Below are positions 27,177-36,452 of a stretch of 64,000 bases of DNA, piece after piece. Each line of letters opens with the position of its first letter. Position 1 is the first letter of the stretch. The DNA lies in NCBI GenBank assembly GCA_029856125.1, contig JAHQWJ010000139.1:19037-83036 (forward strand), written 5' to 3'. The position numbers were made by a program, and so were the translations under genes. Under the pieces are notes generated by a model. The model was not told the DNA's origin, did no database searches, and was given only the letters and a program-made list of their open reading frames with translations. The DNA comes from Promethearchaeia archaeon (GTDB taxonomy: Archaea; Asgardarchaeota; Lokiarchaeia; Sigyniarchaeales; SOKP01).

Positions 27177-28451
27177 TTGGGGATTACTGAGGATACGCCC
27201 TCTTTCCATGCTGGAGAGGTAGATAAATGTGATAATCTATTCTCTTATCGTGTCTGGCCCATTTTTATGCTTTCCTTTTGTCGATTATTTTTCTTATCTA
27301 TTTTTGAAAGAGCATTTCAAAATTATATCTATTTCAATCAAGATGTAAGCGAGAGTATGCTAGGAATAATAAGTTCAGCACCTGCAATTGCTTATATTTT
27401 CGGTCCTATTCTTGGCCACCTAATTACAAAAAAACTGGGAATTCGAAATTCAATTATAATATCTGCGATTGGCACTCCTTTCTTAATAGGTGCTCAGATG
27501 ATATATTTTGAGCCAATTTATCTCATTTTTATTCGAGTTATAAATGGATTATTATTAGGCATATTTTGGCCTAATTGTTATAACTTGCTAAGTAGATGGC
27601 AAAGTGTCAGTAGTGATGCTAAATCTAATAAAAATTTTAGGCATTTTAATTTCTCTTGGAATCTAGGCTTTATTTCTGGACTTTTGGTTGGTTACTTTTT
27701 GGCTTTCGCTCAGGACGAATATTTCGCTATGACCTTCGCGTTTGTAATTTCATTTTCACTACCTTTCTTTAGTCTATTCCTTAAAAAGGAATCAGAATTA
27801 AACCATGTGGATAGGAATTTCAAAAACAACAATAATGGCCTGAAACTGAACAGTAATGTCGTACCTCAAGACCAACAAAATTCAAACAATAAGATGATTG
27901 CTTATCCTATTTTATTTTCATGGATCATTTTATTAATATATGCTGCATCAAAATCTGTATTCCGGTTTGGTTACCCCGTATTTCTAAAAAATTCAGGTAG
28001 TCCCTCATATCATTCATATCTAATTCAACTTTCAATGCAAATCGGACAGTTAGGTGGCTTAACCTGGAGTAACTCTATGAAAATTTATTCAAGAAAAATA
28101 TCAGTCTATGTTAGTCTTATTATGATAATACTTAGCTCCATAGCAATCGTATTAGTTCAAGATATAATATTTATATCTATAATAAGTGCATCTATCGGAC
28201 TTTTTATAGGACTGATTCAGGGTACTTCGTTAAAAATTATGATTGATTACGGTGCTGCGAAAAATACTAAAAAATATTCTACTATAAATGAAGTATTAAA
28301 GGGTATCGGATTTGGTTTAACCCCTATTGCTGCGGGTTTTATCGCAGAAATTAACATCTATGGTGTCTTTGTATTCCTTATAATCCTTGGAGTGTCCGTC
28401 TTAATACCCTTACTTTACCTCTCCCGAAATCTAAAATTTAAAAATCGCTGA
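27177..28451 (+). CDS. MFS-type transporter, member 2 of a local paralogue pair
   Basis: The 424-residue, 12-span protein is paralogous to the one at 17667-18947. It shares [37 protein letters not shown], the post-span-6 polar loop and [16 protein letters not shown] near the C-terminus. The listed start is a TTG at 27177. The two copies are about 9 kb apart with different neighbours, so they arose by dispersed rather than recent tandem duplication. The substrate is unknown. Confidence 0.85.
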   Translation: MGITEDTPSFHAGEVDKCDNLFSYRVWPIFMLSFCRLFFLSIFERAFQNYIYFNQDVSESMLGIISSAPAIAYIFGPILGHLITKKLGIRNSIIISAIGTPFLIGAQMIYFEPIYLIFIRVINGLLLGIFWPNCYNLLSRWQSVSSDAKSNKNFRHFNFSWNLGFISGLLVGYFLAFAQDEYFAMTFAFVISFSLPFFSLFLKKESELNHVDRNFKNNNNGLKLNSNVVPQDQQNSNNKMIAYPILFSWIILLIYAASKSVFRFGYPVFLKNSGSPSYHSYLIQLSMQIGQLGGLTWSNSMKIYSRKISVYVSLIMIILSSIAIVLVQDIIFISIISASIGLFIGLIQGTSLKIMIDYGAAKNTKKYSTINEVLKGIGFGLTPIAAGFIAEINIYGVFVFLIILGVSVLIPLLYLSRNLKFKNR

Positions 28452-28465
28452 TATTCTCTGATAGA

Positions 28466-29059
28466 TTAATCCCCATAGGCGACGTGGGCTATATGGAGGG
28501 AAATAATTATTATAAAAATTATTAGGCTAGTGTGGAATCTAAACAAGGGTTTTCTTAGCTTTTTTAGTTTCTTTATCTTTTTTAGAACTACTTTAATTAT
28601 TATGCCCGTAATTCCGAAAGTTAGATAGAGACTAGCAGTTGTTAAACCTAATATAGCTTTAATGTTACCTTCAACTATTAACGTTGCCCCATGTATAAGC
28701 AAAAGAGTTATCGCTGTACCCCCAGCAAAAAAGTGTAAGAGTGAAAGTGGTTTTTTAACTTTTAAAAATGCTTTCTGAATCTTTGCACGCCGTTCTTCAA
28801 ATTTATCGTTTTTGGGCAAAATCTTCTTTGAATTAATGAAAGTTTGATAAAAAAACACATATATAATTGACACCGAAAACAAACCAAGCGCAGCTACACC
28901 GAGATTTTTTGCTCTATCTTTGAAATCGTCGTCTTCTCCGTCTTCAGCAACTACTGTCGAAGACACACATATCACTCCTAAAGTAAAAATCGTTAAAAAA
29001 AGAACTACTTCTAAATAACGCTTATTGAGAGCTGGGAATTCGAATTTATTATGGAACAT
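28466..29059 (-). CDS. Multi-span membrane protein, cytochrome-b561/ferric-reductase-like pattern
   Basis: An N-terminal signal-like span (VVLFLTIFTLGVICVSSTVVA) precedes an acidic patch (EDGEDDDFKD). At least four more spans follow. Histidines sit inside spans or at their edges: LLHFFAGGTAITLLLIHGATL and FRFHTSLIIFIIIISLHIAHVAYGD. That spacing resembles haem-ligating four-helix redox proteins, but the haem assignment is inference. It is convergent with the MFS gene, 14 bp away. A related-looking His-containing membrane protein lies at 35102. Confidence 0.65.
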   Translation of the reverse strand: MFHNKFEFPALNKRYLEVVLFLTIFTLGVICVSSTVVAEDGEDDDFKDRAKNLGVAALGLFSVSIIYVFFYQTFINSKKILPKNDKFEERRAKIQKAFLKVKKPLSLLHFFAGGTAITLLLIHGATLIVEGNIKAILGLTTASLYLTFGITGIIIKVVLKKIKKLKKLRKPLFRFHTSLIIFIIIISLHIAHVAYGD

Positions 29060-29216
29060 TTTTCTCTTACTTTGTTGATGTTAGCTCAATAGTTAGATTA
29101 TCCAACTATTCTAATAAGTCTACTATAAGCTAAAGACTTATTATCTTTTTTGGTTCTAATTTGTTAGATCATAATTTTTTAGAAGAGATTAATAGCAATA
29201 GAAAATTACTTTATCT

Positions 29217-29834
29217 GTGTTTAACGACCTAGATAATCTCTTTAGATTCGATAAAACAAATATTCGTTTAGCTGGAAAAGTTGCTGCTAAAGCTTATTTT
29301 GAAGTCGACGATTTTACGAATTCTTCTAAAGATCCCTCTAAACAGATGAAATATTTAATAAAATTAATGAACTTAACATTTCAGATATCTGTAAAATTTG
29401 GTAGTGTCTATGCTCCAAGCAAAGCTATTGAGGGAGTTGCCGCTTGGCTACCTCATGATGAATTTAATTTATCAATTTGGCAATACATACGACATGGAGC
29501 TCTTTCCGCGTTTTTTAGAGCAGGAAATGAAGGGCGAAGAAATTTACTGCGATATTCCAACATAGCTAGTAGAAAACATAAGCAGTATGCAAATTTTCCT
29601 CACATGTACTTATATAATCTTGCGATAGACCCCAAATATCAAGGTCTTGGTTATGCTAGCAGATTATTAAAACCTATGCTTGCCAAAATTGACGAGAACA
29701 ACTTACCTTGTTATTTAGAATCGCCCGAAAGAAATTTGGCTCTGTACGAACATTTTGGATTTGAAATTGTTGAACATATAGCTTTGCCTGAATTCGATAA
29801 TGAAATATGGTTGATGCTCAGAAGTAATAAATAA
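29217..29834 (+). CDS. GNAT-family N-acetyltransferase
   Basis: The acetyl-CoA motif A is YNLAIDPKYQGLGYASRLLKPML, followed by YLESPERNLALYEHFGFEIVEH, the standard GNAT C-terminal part. The 205-residue length and the N-terminal VAAWLPHDEF segment match the homologue at 61895-62515, so the two are paralogues. The start is a GTG at 29217. The acceptor could be a small molecule or protein. Nothing nearby decides this. Confidence 0.88.
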   Translation: MFNDLDNLFRFDKTNIRLAGKVAAKAYFEVDDFTNSSKDPSKQMKYLIKLMNLTFQISVKFGSVYAPSKAIEGVAAWLPHDEFNLSIWQYIRHGALSAFFRAGNEGRRNLLRYSNIASRKHKQYANFPHMYLYNLAIDPKYQGLGYASRLLKPMLAKIDENNLPCYLESPERNLALYEHFGFEIVEHIALPEFDNEIWLMLRSNK

Positions 29835-30005
29835 CAATCTACCTAAAGTTTTAATAGCATTGCATCTCTATCCATGAAAAATTAGGCTTCAAATATAAAT
29901 GTGGAAAGGTATTGATTCCTGTTTATAATAGAAGAAATAAAATTAATCCAAAATCCTTTTTCTATAGGATCGTAGTTCATAAATATACCATATTCCTTTA
30001 TTTAA

Positions 30006-30052
30006 TACCTAATGATAGTTATTATTAGGTACACATGAATAAACCACCTAAT
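30006..30052 (+). promoter_or_regulatory. Inverted and direct copies of ACCTAAT upstream of a micro-gene
   Basis: TACCTAAT (30006-30013) and ATTAGGTA (30024-30031) form an 8-bp inverted repeat with a 10-bp spacer. A third copy, ACCTAAT, sits at 30046-30052. They lie 24-70 bp before the 55-residue gene at 30076. The arrangement suggests an operator or RNA hairpin that controls that gene. Confidence 0.4.
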
Positions 30053-30075
30053 AATATTTTACGGAGGTAATAAAA

Positions 30076-30243
30076 ATGAAAGCACTGAAAGAACGGATTT
30101 GGTTCGATGAAAGTATAGAAATGCTTACGAAGAGTCCAAAAGAATATTATAGAGGAATTTTCAATGAAGTTGTAGAAGAAATTAAAAAAAATAATAAATT
30201 CGTTAAAAATTTCGACACTTGTCTTACTTGTCCTGAACTATGA
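30076..30243 (+). CDS. 55-residue small protein with C-terminal CxxC
   Basis: A very strong ribosome-binding site (GGAGGTAA, six bases before the ATG at 30076) shows that this short frame is translated. The protein begins MKALKERIWFDESIEML, is highly charged and helical, and ends in TCLTCPEL. The CxxC could bind metal or be redox-active. The gene is flanked by an upstream inverted repeat and is not part of the iorAB operon, which runs on the other strand. I recognise no family. A second micro-gene with cysteines lies at 39349. Confidence 0.7.
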   Translation: MKALKERIWFDESIEMLTKSPKEYYRGIFNEVVEEIKKNNKFVKNFDTCLTCPEL

Positions 30244-30297
30244 AAATAGAAATAGGGAAAATCCCTCAGAACAATTAATATTTCTTTTGATCTTTTT

Positions 30298-30876
30298 TTA
30301 ATTTAATGCTATTCCTTCTAATAACGCTTTTCGATTTAAATCTAAAATTGGGCCTTTAAAATGTTGATTTATAGATGCTAAAAGATCCTCCTCAGTTAAA
30401 GGTAAGAATCTTGCGATGTATCCTAAAATAATCGTGTTTATCATTTTAATGTTCTTAAATTTATCAACTATTGGCATTACTGGAACAGTGTAGACATTAT
30501 CCGAATTCTCATTTAGAACTATTGATAGATCTTCTTCCAAAGGATATTCACGAGTCCGTGTTTCTTTTTGGTAAGTTGCTACAATCAGTTTAGAACTTCG
30601 ATCAGGTTTTGCAAATTCTAATACGTCTAAAATGCTTGCCTTTTCAGTGGAGATTATCATATCAGCTGATCCTATAATAGGTATAGGGGCAGCAATCTTT
30701 TCTCCAAAACGAAGGAAGCAAATTACCTTTCCGCCCCTCTGGCTAAGACCGTGTTTTTCAGAAGTTATTACTTTATATCCTTTTTGCATTAGACTGTTTC
30801 CTAATATTTGTAAAAACCTAATTAAACCTTGCCCACCTAAGCCTGTAATAACAATTGTGTAGTTATTACTATTCAT
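30298..30876 (-). CDS. iorB: Indolepyruvate:ferredoxin oxidoreductase, beta subunit
   Basis: The start of the protein (TIVITGLGGQGLIRFLQILG) and SEKHGLSQRGGKVICFLRFG are signatures of the gamma-type domain of 2-oxoacid:ferredoxin oxidoreductases. At 192 residues it is the usual size for IorB. With IorA it oxidatively decarboxylates aryl pyruvates (from Trp, Tyr and Phe) to aryl-acetyl-CoA and reduces ferredoxin. Its start overlaps the end of iorA by 8 bp, so the two are co-transcribed and translationally coupled. Confidence 0.95.
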   Translation of the reverse strand: MNSNNYTIVITGLGGQGLIRFLQILGNSLMQKGYKVITSEKHGLSQRGGKVICFLRFGEKIAAPIPIIGSADMIISTEKASILDVLEFAKPDRSSKLIVATYQKETRTREYPLEEDLSIVLNENSDNVYTVPVMPIVDKFKNIKMINTIILGYIARFLPLTEEDLLASINQHFKGPILDLNRKALLEGIALN

Positions 30877-32821
30877 TATTATTTCCTCCTAAAATTGCAT
30901 CGTTTGGACATAGGTATTCACAGATACCGCACCCTAAGCATTCATTTGAGTTAATATGAGCGATGTCGTTTTTTTTAGTTAACGCAGGACAGTAAAATTG
31001 ATTGTAACACAAACCACAGTTAGTGCATAATTCTTCGTCAACATACCTTACTTCCAGTGTGTTTCTTTGATTATATTTTTGGATGCATTCATCTTCAATT
31101 ACAATAACTTGCATGTCATTTTTCTCTAAGACACTTTGACCTTTTTCATATAAAATTTCTTCCAGATTATGGAGATAATTCTCATCATTTCCTTTTTGGT
31201 GCTTGATTATACTGACATTTGCACCAGTACCTTGTAAAAGCCTCCCTAAATCTACTTTTTTCTTATTGGATCCTTCCTGATAATAACGATTATCACTTCC
31301 TGGGTGTGGTTGTTGGCCAGTCATCCCGATCCACCCATTATCTAAAATTAATACTAAAATAGGGGCTTTATTGTAGACACCATTTATTAATGCCGGTATT
31401 CCAGAATGAAAAAAAGTGCCATCTCCAATAATAGCAATATTTAAGCTGTCGTCAGTGTGCGCAACTCCTTGAGCTAACGCAATACTCGATCCCATACAGT
31501 ACTTCACGTTAGCAAACGAATACGGCGAGAAAGAAAGAAGTGTATAGCACCCAATATCTTGATAAAAGTAAATTTCTTTTGCGAAGTCTAATTTTAATTT
31601 CTTGACCGCTTTCCTTAAAGCATATCCAATCGTACCGTAAGGACAACCTGGGCATAATATGGGCCTCCTTCTAACTGTTTCATATCTTTTACCGTTAATT
31701 TGCCTTAGGTTTGTTATTGGTGTTAGATTAGTTATTTTTGTTAACGCAAGAGCAACTTTAGTCGGATTTAATTCTCCAACAAAATTCAATGCTGAACTTT
31801 CTTTTGAATAGGAAAATGGATCTTTCCCGTGTATTTTCGTTTGAACGCCGTTCTTTTGAGCAATCGCTAAAACTTCTGTTTCGATGTACGCATCGTTTTC
31901 TTCTACTACAAATACTTGTTTAAACTGTTTAAGGAATGTAACGATTTTTCTTTCAGGTAGAGGGTTAATAAAGCCAAGTTTAAGGACAGGTGCTTTTATG
32001 TTAAGTGATTCTAGTGCTTCAAGCACATATGTATATGACACTCCACTTGTAATGATTCCTAAATCGAATTCATTTGACACATTTTTATATTCGATTTTAT
32101 TTAAAGAGCTATTTTCTGACTTTGATAATGCTCGATTCATCCTATTATATATCTGATCTTGCTTCAAATCTAAGAAATAGAGTCTTGACGCTACATTAAC
32201 CTCAGGTGATAAATCAAAATTTTCGTTAAGTTTAGGTGGTACTAGTTTTCCAACTTTAACATTACTCCTTGCGTGAGCCACCATAGTAACCAACCGTATA
32301 ATTACAGGAATTTTTAACTCCCTTGAAATTTCGAACGCAAGTTTAGTATATTCCAAACATTCTTGGGGATTACTGGGTTCCAGAGCGGGCACCTTTAATA
32401 GTTTCAAGTAATATCTTGAATCCATTTCGACAGCACTGGAATACTGTTGAGGATCGTCAGCAACTAAAACAACCATAGCGGAATTTTCATTTTTTGGGCG
32501 TGTAGTAGCAAGAGCAAAGAAGGCATCTGAAGCGACGTTCAAACCTACATTTTTCATACCAACCATAGCTTTAGCTCCTCGAGAATATGCAGCACCTGCA
32601 ACTTCAATTGCAACCTTTTCGTTAACGCTACTTTCTACCCAATTCAATCCTGCATCTTTAAATAATTCTGTAAAAGTCTCTCCTACTTCTGAACTTGGAG
32701 TACCTGGGTAATAGGTGTAAACATTTATACCGCTTTCCAGAGCACCACGAGTAACGGCTACATTCCCTAAAAGAAAGAATTCTTCACCAAATTGGCCTTG
32801 TAAGATTTTGGAGCGTTCCAT
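30869..32821 (-). CDS. iorA: Indolepyruvate:ferredoxin oxidoreductase, alpha subunit
   Basis: The 650-residue protein has YTYYPGTPSSEVG near the start, the pyrimidine-binding half, then LCPGCPYGTIGYAL and the TPP-binding IIGDGTFFHSGIPALI with LVLILDNGWIGMTG. The C-terminus ends in two 4Fe-4S motifs: CTNCGLCYNQFYCP and CLGCGICEYLCP. This is the full IorA layout. Together with IorB it ferments aromatic amino acids and produces reduced ferredoxin. The pair is divergent from an acyl-CoA ligase, which could convert the aryl-acetyl-CoA product. Confidence 0.97.
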   Translation of the reverse strand: MERSKILQGQFGEEFFLLGNVAVTRGALESGINVYTYYPGTPSSEVGETFTELFKDAGLNWVESSVNEKVAIEVAGAAYSRGAKAMVGMKNVGLNVASDAFFALATTRPKNENSAMVVLVADDPQQYSSAVEMDSRYYLKLLKVPALEPSNPQECLEYTKLAFEISRELKIPVIIRLVTMVAHARSNVKVGKLVPPKLNENFDLSPEVNVASRLYFLDLKQDQIYNRMNRALSKSENSSLNKIEYKNVSNEFDLGIITSGVSYTYVLEALESLNIKAPVLKLGFINPLPERKIVTFLKQFKQVFVVEENDAYIETEVLAIAQKNGVQTKIHGKDPFSYSKESSALNFVGELNPTKVALALTKITNLTPITNLRQINGKRYETVRRRPILCPGCPYGTIGYALRKAVKKLKLDFAKEIYFYQDIGCYTLLSFSPYSFANVKYCMGSSIALAQGVAHTDDSLNIAIIGDGTFFHSGIPALINGVYNKAPILVLILDNGWIGMTGQQPHPGSDNRYYQEGSNKKKVDLGRLLQGTGANVSIIKHQKGNDENYLHNLEEILYEKGQSVLEKNDMQVIVIEDECIQKYNQRNTLEVRYVDEELCTNCGLCYNQFYCPALTKKNDIAHINSNECLGCGICEYLCPNDAILGGNNNE

Positions 32822-32889
32822 TGTCTTGTGAAATTACTTTCCTAATTAATTTTTAATTTAGTAAATTGTACTTTCACTTGCATTAAACT

Positions 32890-32899
32890 TTTATATAAA
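32890..32899. promoter_or_regulatory. Palindromic TATA-box candidate between iorA and the acyl-CoA ligase
   Basis: TTTATATAAA is a consensus-like archaeal TATA element and, being palindromic, can be read on both strands. It lies 69 bp before the iorA start and 96 bp before the ligase start. It may serve either or both divergent genes. Position alone does not prove use. Confidence 0.3.
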
Positions 32900-32994
32900 T
32901 AAAATAAATGCATTTTATCGGTATTAAATTGAATTCTATTACTAATGATACCATCTAAGAGAAAAAATTAACAATAGCTTGCGAGGTGCAAGAA

Positions 32995-34644
32995 TTGGTC
33001 AAATACAAAAGAGGTCACCTTTATTATCCCACAATTCCTATCCATAAAGTTTTAGAGGATACTGCTGAAAGATTTCCGGACAAATTAGCTTTTCTTTACC
33101 CTATGGAAATGACTTTCAAACAGTTTAAAGAGCAAGTAGATATCTTCGCTACTGCATTGAAAAACTTAGGTGTGAAAAAGGGCGATAGAGTAGCCCTTTA
33201 TATCCCAAATTCCATCCAGTGGGAAATCGCGTTTTATGGGTTAGAGAAAGCAGGGGCAACAATGGTGCCCATGAATCCCTTATTTAAAGAAACTGAGGTC
33301 AAATACGAAGCTAATGACTCTGGAGCGAAAACTATAGTAGTTTTCCAGCCATTATACCCAATTGTAGCTGCAGTCAAAGATAAAACAGAACTTAATACAA
33401 TAATAATAATCGAATCAGAAGAGAATAAGGAGAATCTTAAAATGCCGGAGGGGACCATAGGATGGTCAGAACTAATGAAAAGTACAAAATCTGATCCTCC
33501 AGAATATGTATTCAATCCGAAAGAGGATCTTGCTGCGCTGGTATACACAAGCGGAACTACAGGATTACCAAAAGGAACAATGCTTACGCATTACAATATG
33601 GTATCAAATGTAGTTCAAGCTAGTACAATGTTCGAGTTAAGTGAATTTGATATCGCCATGACTGTGCTTCCACTTTATCATATCTATGGCCTTAATGTTT
33701 GTATGAACCAGGCTATTTGGTTAGGTGCATCACAGGTTGTGACACCTCGATTCGATGCGAAAGAGTTTTGTGAGTTGGTAGAAAAATATAGAATTACCTA
33801 CAGCCTATGTGTCCCTCCAATATTTCTCGCAGTTGTTAGACACTTAGAAGAACCGAGAGTTAAAGGATACGATTGGGAGGATCTTAAAATTGTTAATAAT
33901 GGTGGGGCTCCAATTCCGCTAGAACTTCTTGAGAGGTTTTATAAATTAGCAAAAAAGAAATGTAACGCTAAAAATGTAACCATCCAACACGGTTGGGGAT
34001 TAACCGAAGCTTCCCCTGTAGTTGCCGCTAATCCTATGTCTCGACCTAAGATGGAATCCCAAGGAATTTTAATTCCAGATACTTTTCATAAGATTATCGA
34101 CTTAGAAACAGGTGAAGAACTACCAAAACGCGGAGATGTTGGTGAGCTTGTTATAAAGGGCCCTCAAGTTATGAAAGGCTATTGGAACCGATCAGAGGCT
34201 ACCGAAAGCGCATTTTGGACAGATTCTAAAACCGGAGAAAAATGGTTAAGAACGGGCGATATGGCATACATAGACGAAGAAGAATACGAACACCTTCTTG
34301 ATCGGATAAAAGAAATGATTAAATATAAAGGTTGGAGTATCGCACCTGCAGAACTTGAAGACATGCTCTTTAACAATCCTCATATCTTTGACGCTGCTGT
34401 TATAGGCAAACCATCTAAAGAATTAGATGTAGGAGAAATTCCGAAAGCTTTCATCATTTTAAAACCAGAGTCCAAAGGAAAAGTGTCAGAACTAGAAATT
34501 ATAGATTGGATTGCCGAAAGGATTTCTGCTTACAAAAAGATTCGAGAGGTTGAATTCGTTGATGAAATTCCAAAATCAGGCTCTGGAAAAATTTTGAGAA
34601 GAGAACTGGTCGAATTAGAAAAAAAAAGGCTTGGTATAAAATAA
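32995..34644 (+). CDS. AMP-forming acyl-CoA ligase (ANL superfamily)
   Basis: The P-loop-like motif LVYTSGTTGLPKGTMLTHYN, the A5 motif GWGLTEASP, the TGD in WLRTGDMAYIDEE and the C-terminal Lys in IPKSGSGKILRREL are all present. The start is set by GCGAGGTG six bases before the TTG at 32995; a GTG at 32986 is less likely. Length is about 550 residues. It activates a fatty or aromatic acid with ATP and CoA. The divergent iorAB genes suggest aryl acids as one possible substrate class, but that is only context. Confidence 0.95.
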   Translation: MVKYKRGHLYYPTIPIHKVLEDTAERFPDKLAFLYPMEMTFKQFKEQVDIFATALKNLGVKKGDRVALYIPNSIQWEIAFYGLEKAGATMVPMNPLFKETEVKYEANDSGAKTIVVFQPLYPIVAAVKDKTELNTIIIIESEENKENLKMPEGTIGWSELMKSTKSDPPEYVFNPKEDLAALVYTSGTTGLPKGTMLTHYNMVSNVVQASTMFELSEFDIAMTVLPLYHIYGLNVCMNQAIWLGASQVVTPRFDAKEFCELVEKYRITYSLCVPPIFLAVVRHLEEPRVKGYDWEDLKIVNNGGAPIPLELLERFYKLAKKKCNAKNVTIQHGWGLTEASPVVAANPMSRPKMESQGILIPDTFHKIIDLETGEELPKRGDVGELVIKGPQVMKGYWNRSEATESAFWTDSKTGEKWLRTGDMAYIDEEEYEHLLDRIKEMIKYKGWSIAPAELEDMLFNNPHIFDAAVIGKPSKELDVGEIPKAFIILKPESKGKVSELEIIDWIAERISAYKKIREVEFVDEIPKSGSGKILRRELVELEKKRLGIK

Positions 34645-34651
34645 AAAAAAA

Positions 34652-35020
34652 TTATATGGCAGTAGGATCGTTCTGCATAATTCCGGAAATAACACCCTCA
34701 GAATCTTTAAAATAAGCTAACCAGCCTACATGAGGCACTGCGTGCTTTGGCCTCACGATTTCGCCGCCTTTACTTTCGATTTTCTCGATTATATCGTCAA
34801 TATTAGCTACATCAATAGTGTTTACCACTTTTGGGAAACCTTCTTCTGCGTAACCTAAACCCCCATCAATCCCTGTTTCGTCTTCGTCACCAGTCATAAT
34901 GAGCCAATAATCCATAGGGCCATCCCATTTTTCAAACCTCCAACCAAATACATCTTCATAAAAAGATATTGCCTTATGAACATCCTTTACATTCATTTCA
35001 AAATGCACTAATCTCGGCAT
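34652..35020 (-). CDS. VOC-superfamily (glyoxalase/bleomycin resistance-like) protein
   Basis: The 122-residue protein has the two-beta-alpha-beta module: HFEMNVKDVHKAISFYEDVFGW and TIDVANIDDIIEKIESKGG. It ends with WLAYFKDSEGVISGIMQ. The N-terminal His and the late acidic position are candidate metal ligands. The family ranges from lyases to dioxygenases to binding proteins, and the substrate cannot be told. It is convergent with the acyl-CoA ligase, only 7 bp away. Confidence 0.9.
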   Translation of the reverse strand: MPRLVHFEMNVKDVHKAISFYEDVFGWRFEKWDGPMDYWLIMTGDEDETGIDGGLGYAEEGFPKVVNTIDVANIDDIIEKIESKGGEIVRPKHAVPHVGWLAYFKDSEGVISGIMQNDPTAI

Positions 35021-35101
35021 TAAAACACCTCTTAATGTTTTTACATTATAACTTAAAAGTTAATTATAAAAAAGTTTTACTTATAATGTAAAAATTCCAC
35101 T

Positions 35102-35701
35102 CTATACTTTTCTTTCTTTTTTACCTGCCTTCCTTAAAATAATTAAACCAATTATCGCTCCTATAATAAAGGGAATGATTATTTGAAGCCACATTAATTC
35201 AATAGGTAGCAAGTAAATAGGGGGATGATGTTGTGTAAGGGGTGGTATTGTTCTTAAGTAATAAGAAATAGCAGAAGTAATCCAATTATAAGACCACGCA
35301 ATAAAAGTGGCAACTCCTAACCAATTCCATGTCTTATAAATTAATCGCTTATTAAAGTATGATAGATATGTCTTTAGTATTACTATAACTGCAATGGGAA
35401 AACTAGGCCAAAAGTGAAAGTTAAAGCTTAAACTAGTTATTTCAAATGGCGGTGATGCATAGATTAAAGATCCAATATACCCCGTGATCCCTGCAAATAA
35501 TCCCAAAAAGAAGAGCGTTGTAGCAAATCCACCAAAAGCCCTGTGGGATCTAAACAATATATCGTTTGTTTTTAATAAACCTATCTTTTTCTTCCTAAAA
35601 CCGGCGTAGTAGCCGGTTGCCGCTTGCACTGTAGCACATAAACACCCTAACATGGTAACAATTGTGTTAAATTCTGCTGGTTCAGCTGTAAATCCCGCCA
35701 T
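35102..35701 (-). CDS. Five- to six-span membrane protein, possible haem protein
   Basis: This 199-residue protein has hydrophobic spans at about 12-33, 55-80, 95-112, 122-145 and 165-190. His residues fall near membrane faces (FRSHRAFGGFATTLFF and FNFHFWPSFPIAV), and the C-terminus is basic (RKAGKKERKV). The RSHRxxG pattern is seen in b-type cytochrome-like membrane proteins (DUF4079/DUF420-like), so a haem-binding role is possible. I cannot name a partner. It stands alone between the VOC gene and a DNA-glycosylase-like gene. Confidence 0.6.
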   Translation of the reverse strand: MAGFTAEPAEFNTIVTMLGCLCATVQAATGYYAGFRKKKIGLLKTNDILFRSHRAFGGFATTLFFLGLFAGITGYIGSLIYASPPFEITSLSFNFHFWPSFPIAVIVILKTYLSYFNKRLIYKTWNWLGVATFIAWSYNWITSAISYYLRTIPPLTQHHPPIYLLPIELMWLQIIIPFIIGAIIGLIILRKAGKKERKV

Positions 35702-35856
35702 AATTAGTCGATTCCTTATTTTGTGATAAAACTCGCTTAATCAAGAGTATGTTTTAGATTATAATAATATATGATATAGTTTAACATTCAGTATAGATTT
35801 TTGTTCTTCTTAATAATTTTGATTATACTCTATGAATTGCTCAAATAAGGTTTAAT

Positions 35857-36306
35857 TTATTTTATTATTGCCTCGCAAGGAGGTGCGTCCTCTCCAATTG
35901 ACCATAAGAAAAAATGGGCTCCTGTTGGTCCTAACCACTTAAACTGTTTTGCTATTATTTTCTGTTTTTCTCCGTAGGGTTTATCTCTAAAAGATTTCAA
36001 ATAATTGTCAAACGAACTGTGCTTTTCTATTAGTTCAAGAAAAATTTTAGCATTAGAAATTATTGCTTGTACTTTCTTTCCGTTACGGATAATTTTAGGT
36101 GATTCTAACGCATCAGAAATTTCATCTATAGTCCAATTCGAGATAATTTCGGGGTCGAATTCGTTAAAAACTTCTTTGATACCCTTCCATTTTGTATTCA
36201 CCACTTGATATGAGAATCCCGCATTAAAAACAGCTTTACTTAAAATTTCAAAGTATCCCTTTTCGTCATCAGGCTTTTCTTGAGGTGGAATAATTTTGTG
36301 CGCCAT
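35857..36306 (-). CDS. 3-methyladenine glycosylase I (Tag)-like protein lacking catalytic residues
   Basis: The sequence follows the Tag fold closely: GYFEILSKAVFNAGFSYQVV, FDPEIISNWTIDEISDAL, then IIRNGKKVQAIISNAKIFLEL, FDNYLKSF and FKWLGPTGAHFFLWSIG. In classical Tag a Glu sits in a (LEGxQAGLSW) motif. Here that position is Ala (KAVFNAGFSY) and the aromatic Trp is Tyr. The zinc-binding His/Cys at both ends are not evident, and the protein is only 149 residues. It may be a binding or regulatory derivative, or a glycosylase with altered chemistry. It lies 146 bp from a DNA methyltransferase on the same strand. Confidence 0.72.
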   Translation of the reverse strand: MAHKIIPPQEKPDDEKGYFEILSKAVFNAGFSYQVVNTKWKGIKEVFNEFDPEIISNWTIDEISDALESPKIIRNGKKVQAIISNAKIFLELIEKHSSFDNYLKSFRDKPYGEKQKIIAKQFKWLGPTGAHFFLWSIGEDAPPCEAIIK

Positions 36307-36452
36307 GGTTATTTCGTAAATTTGACAAAATTATACTTTAGGATTATTTTTCATTAAAAGAAAACCTCATAAGGTTATTAAAAATTAAGCGTATTAAAAA
36401 ATAATAATTTTAAAAGATAAATACGATAAGTAAGAATTAAACCAACCAACCC

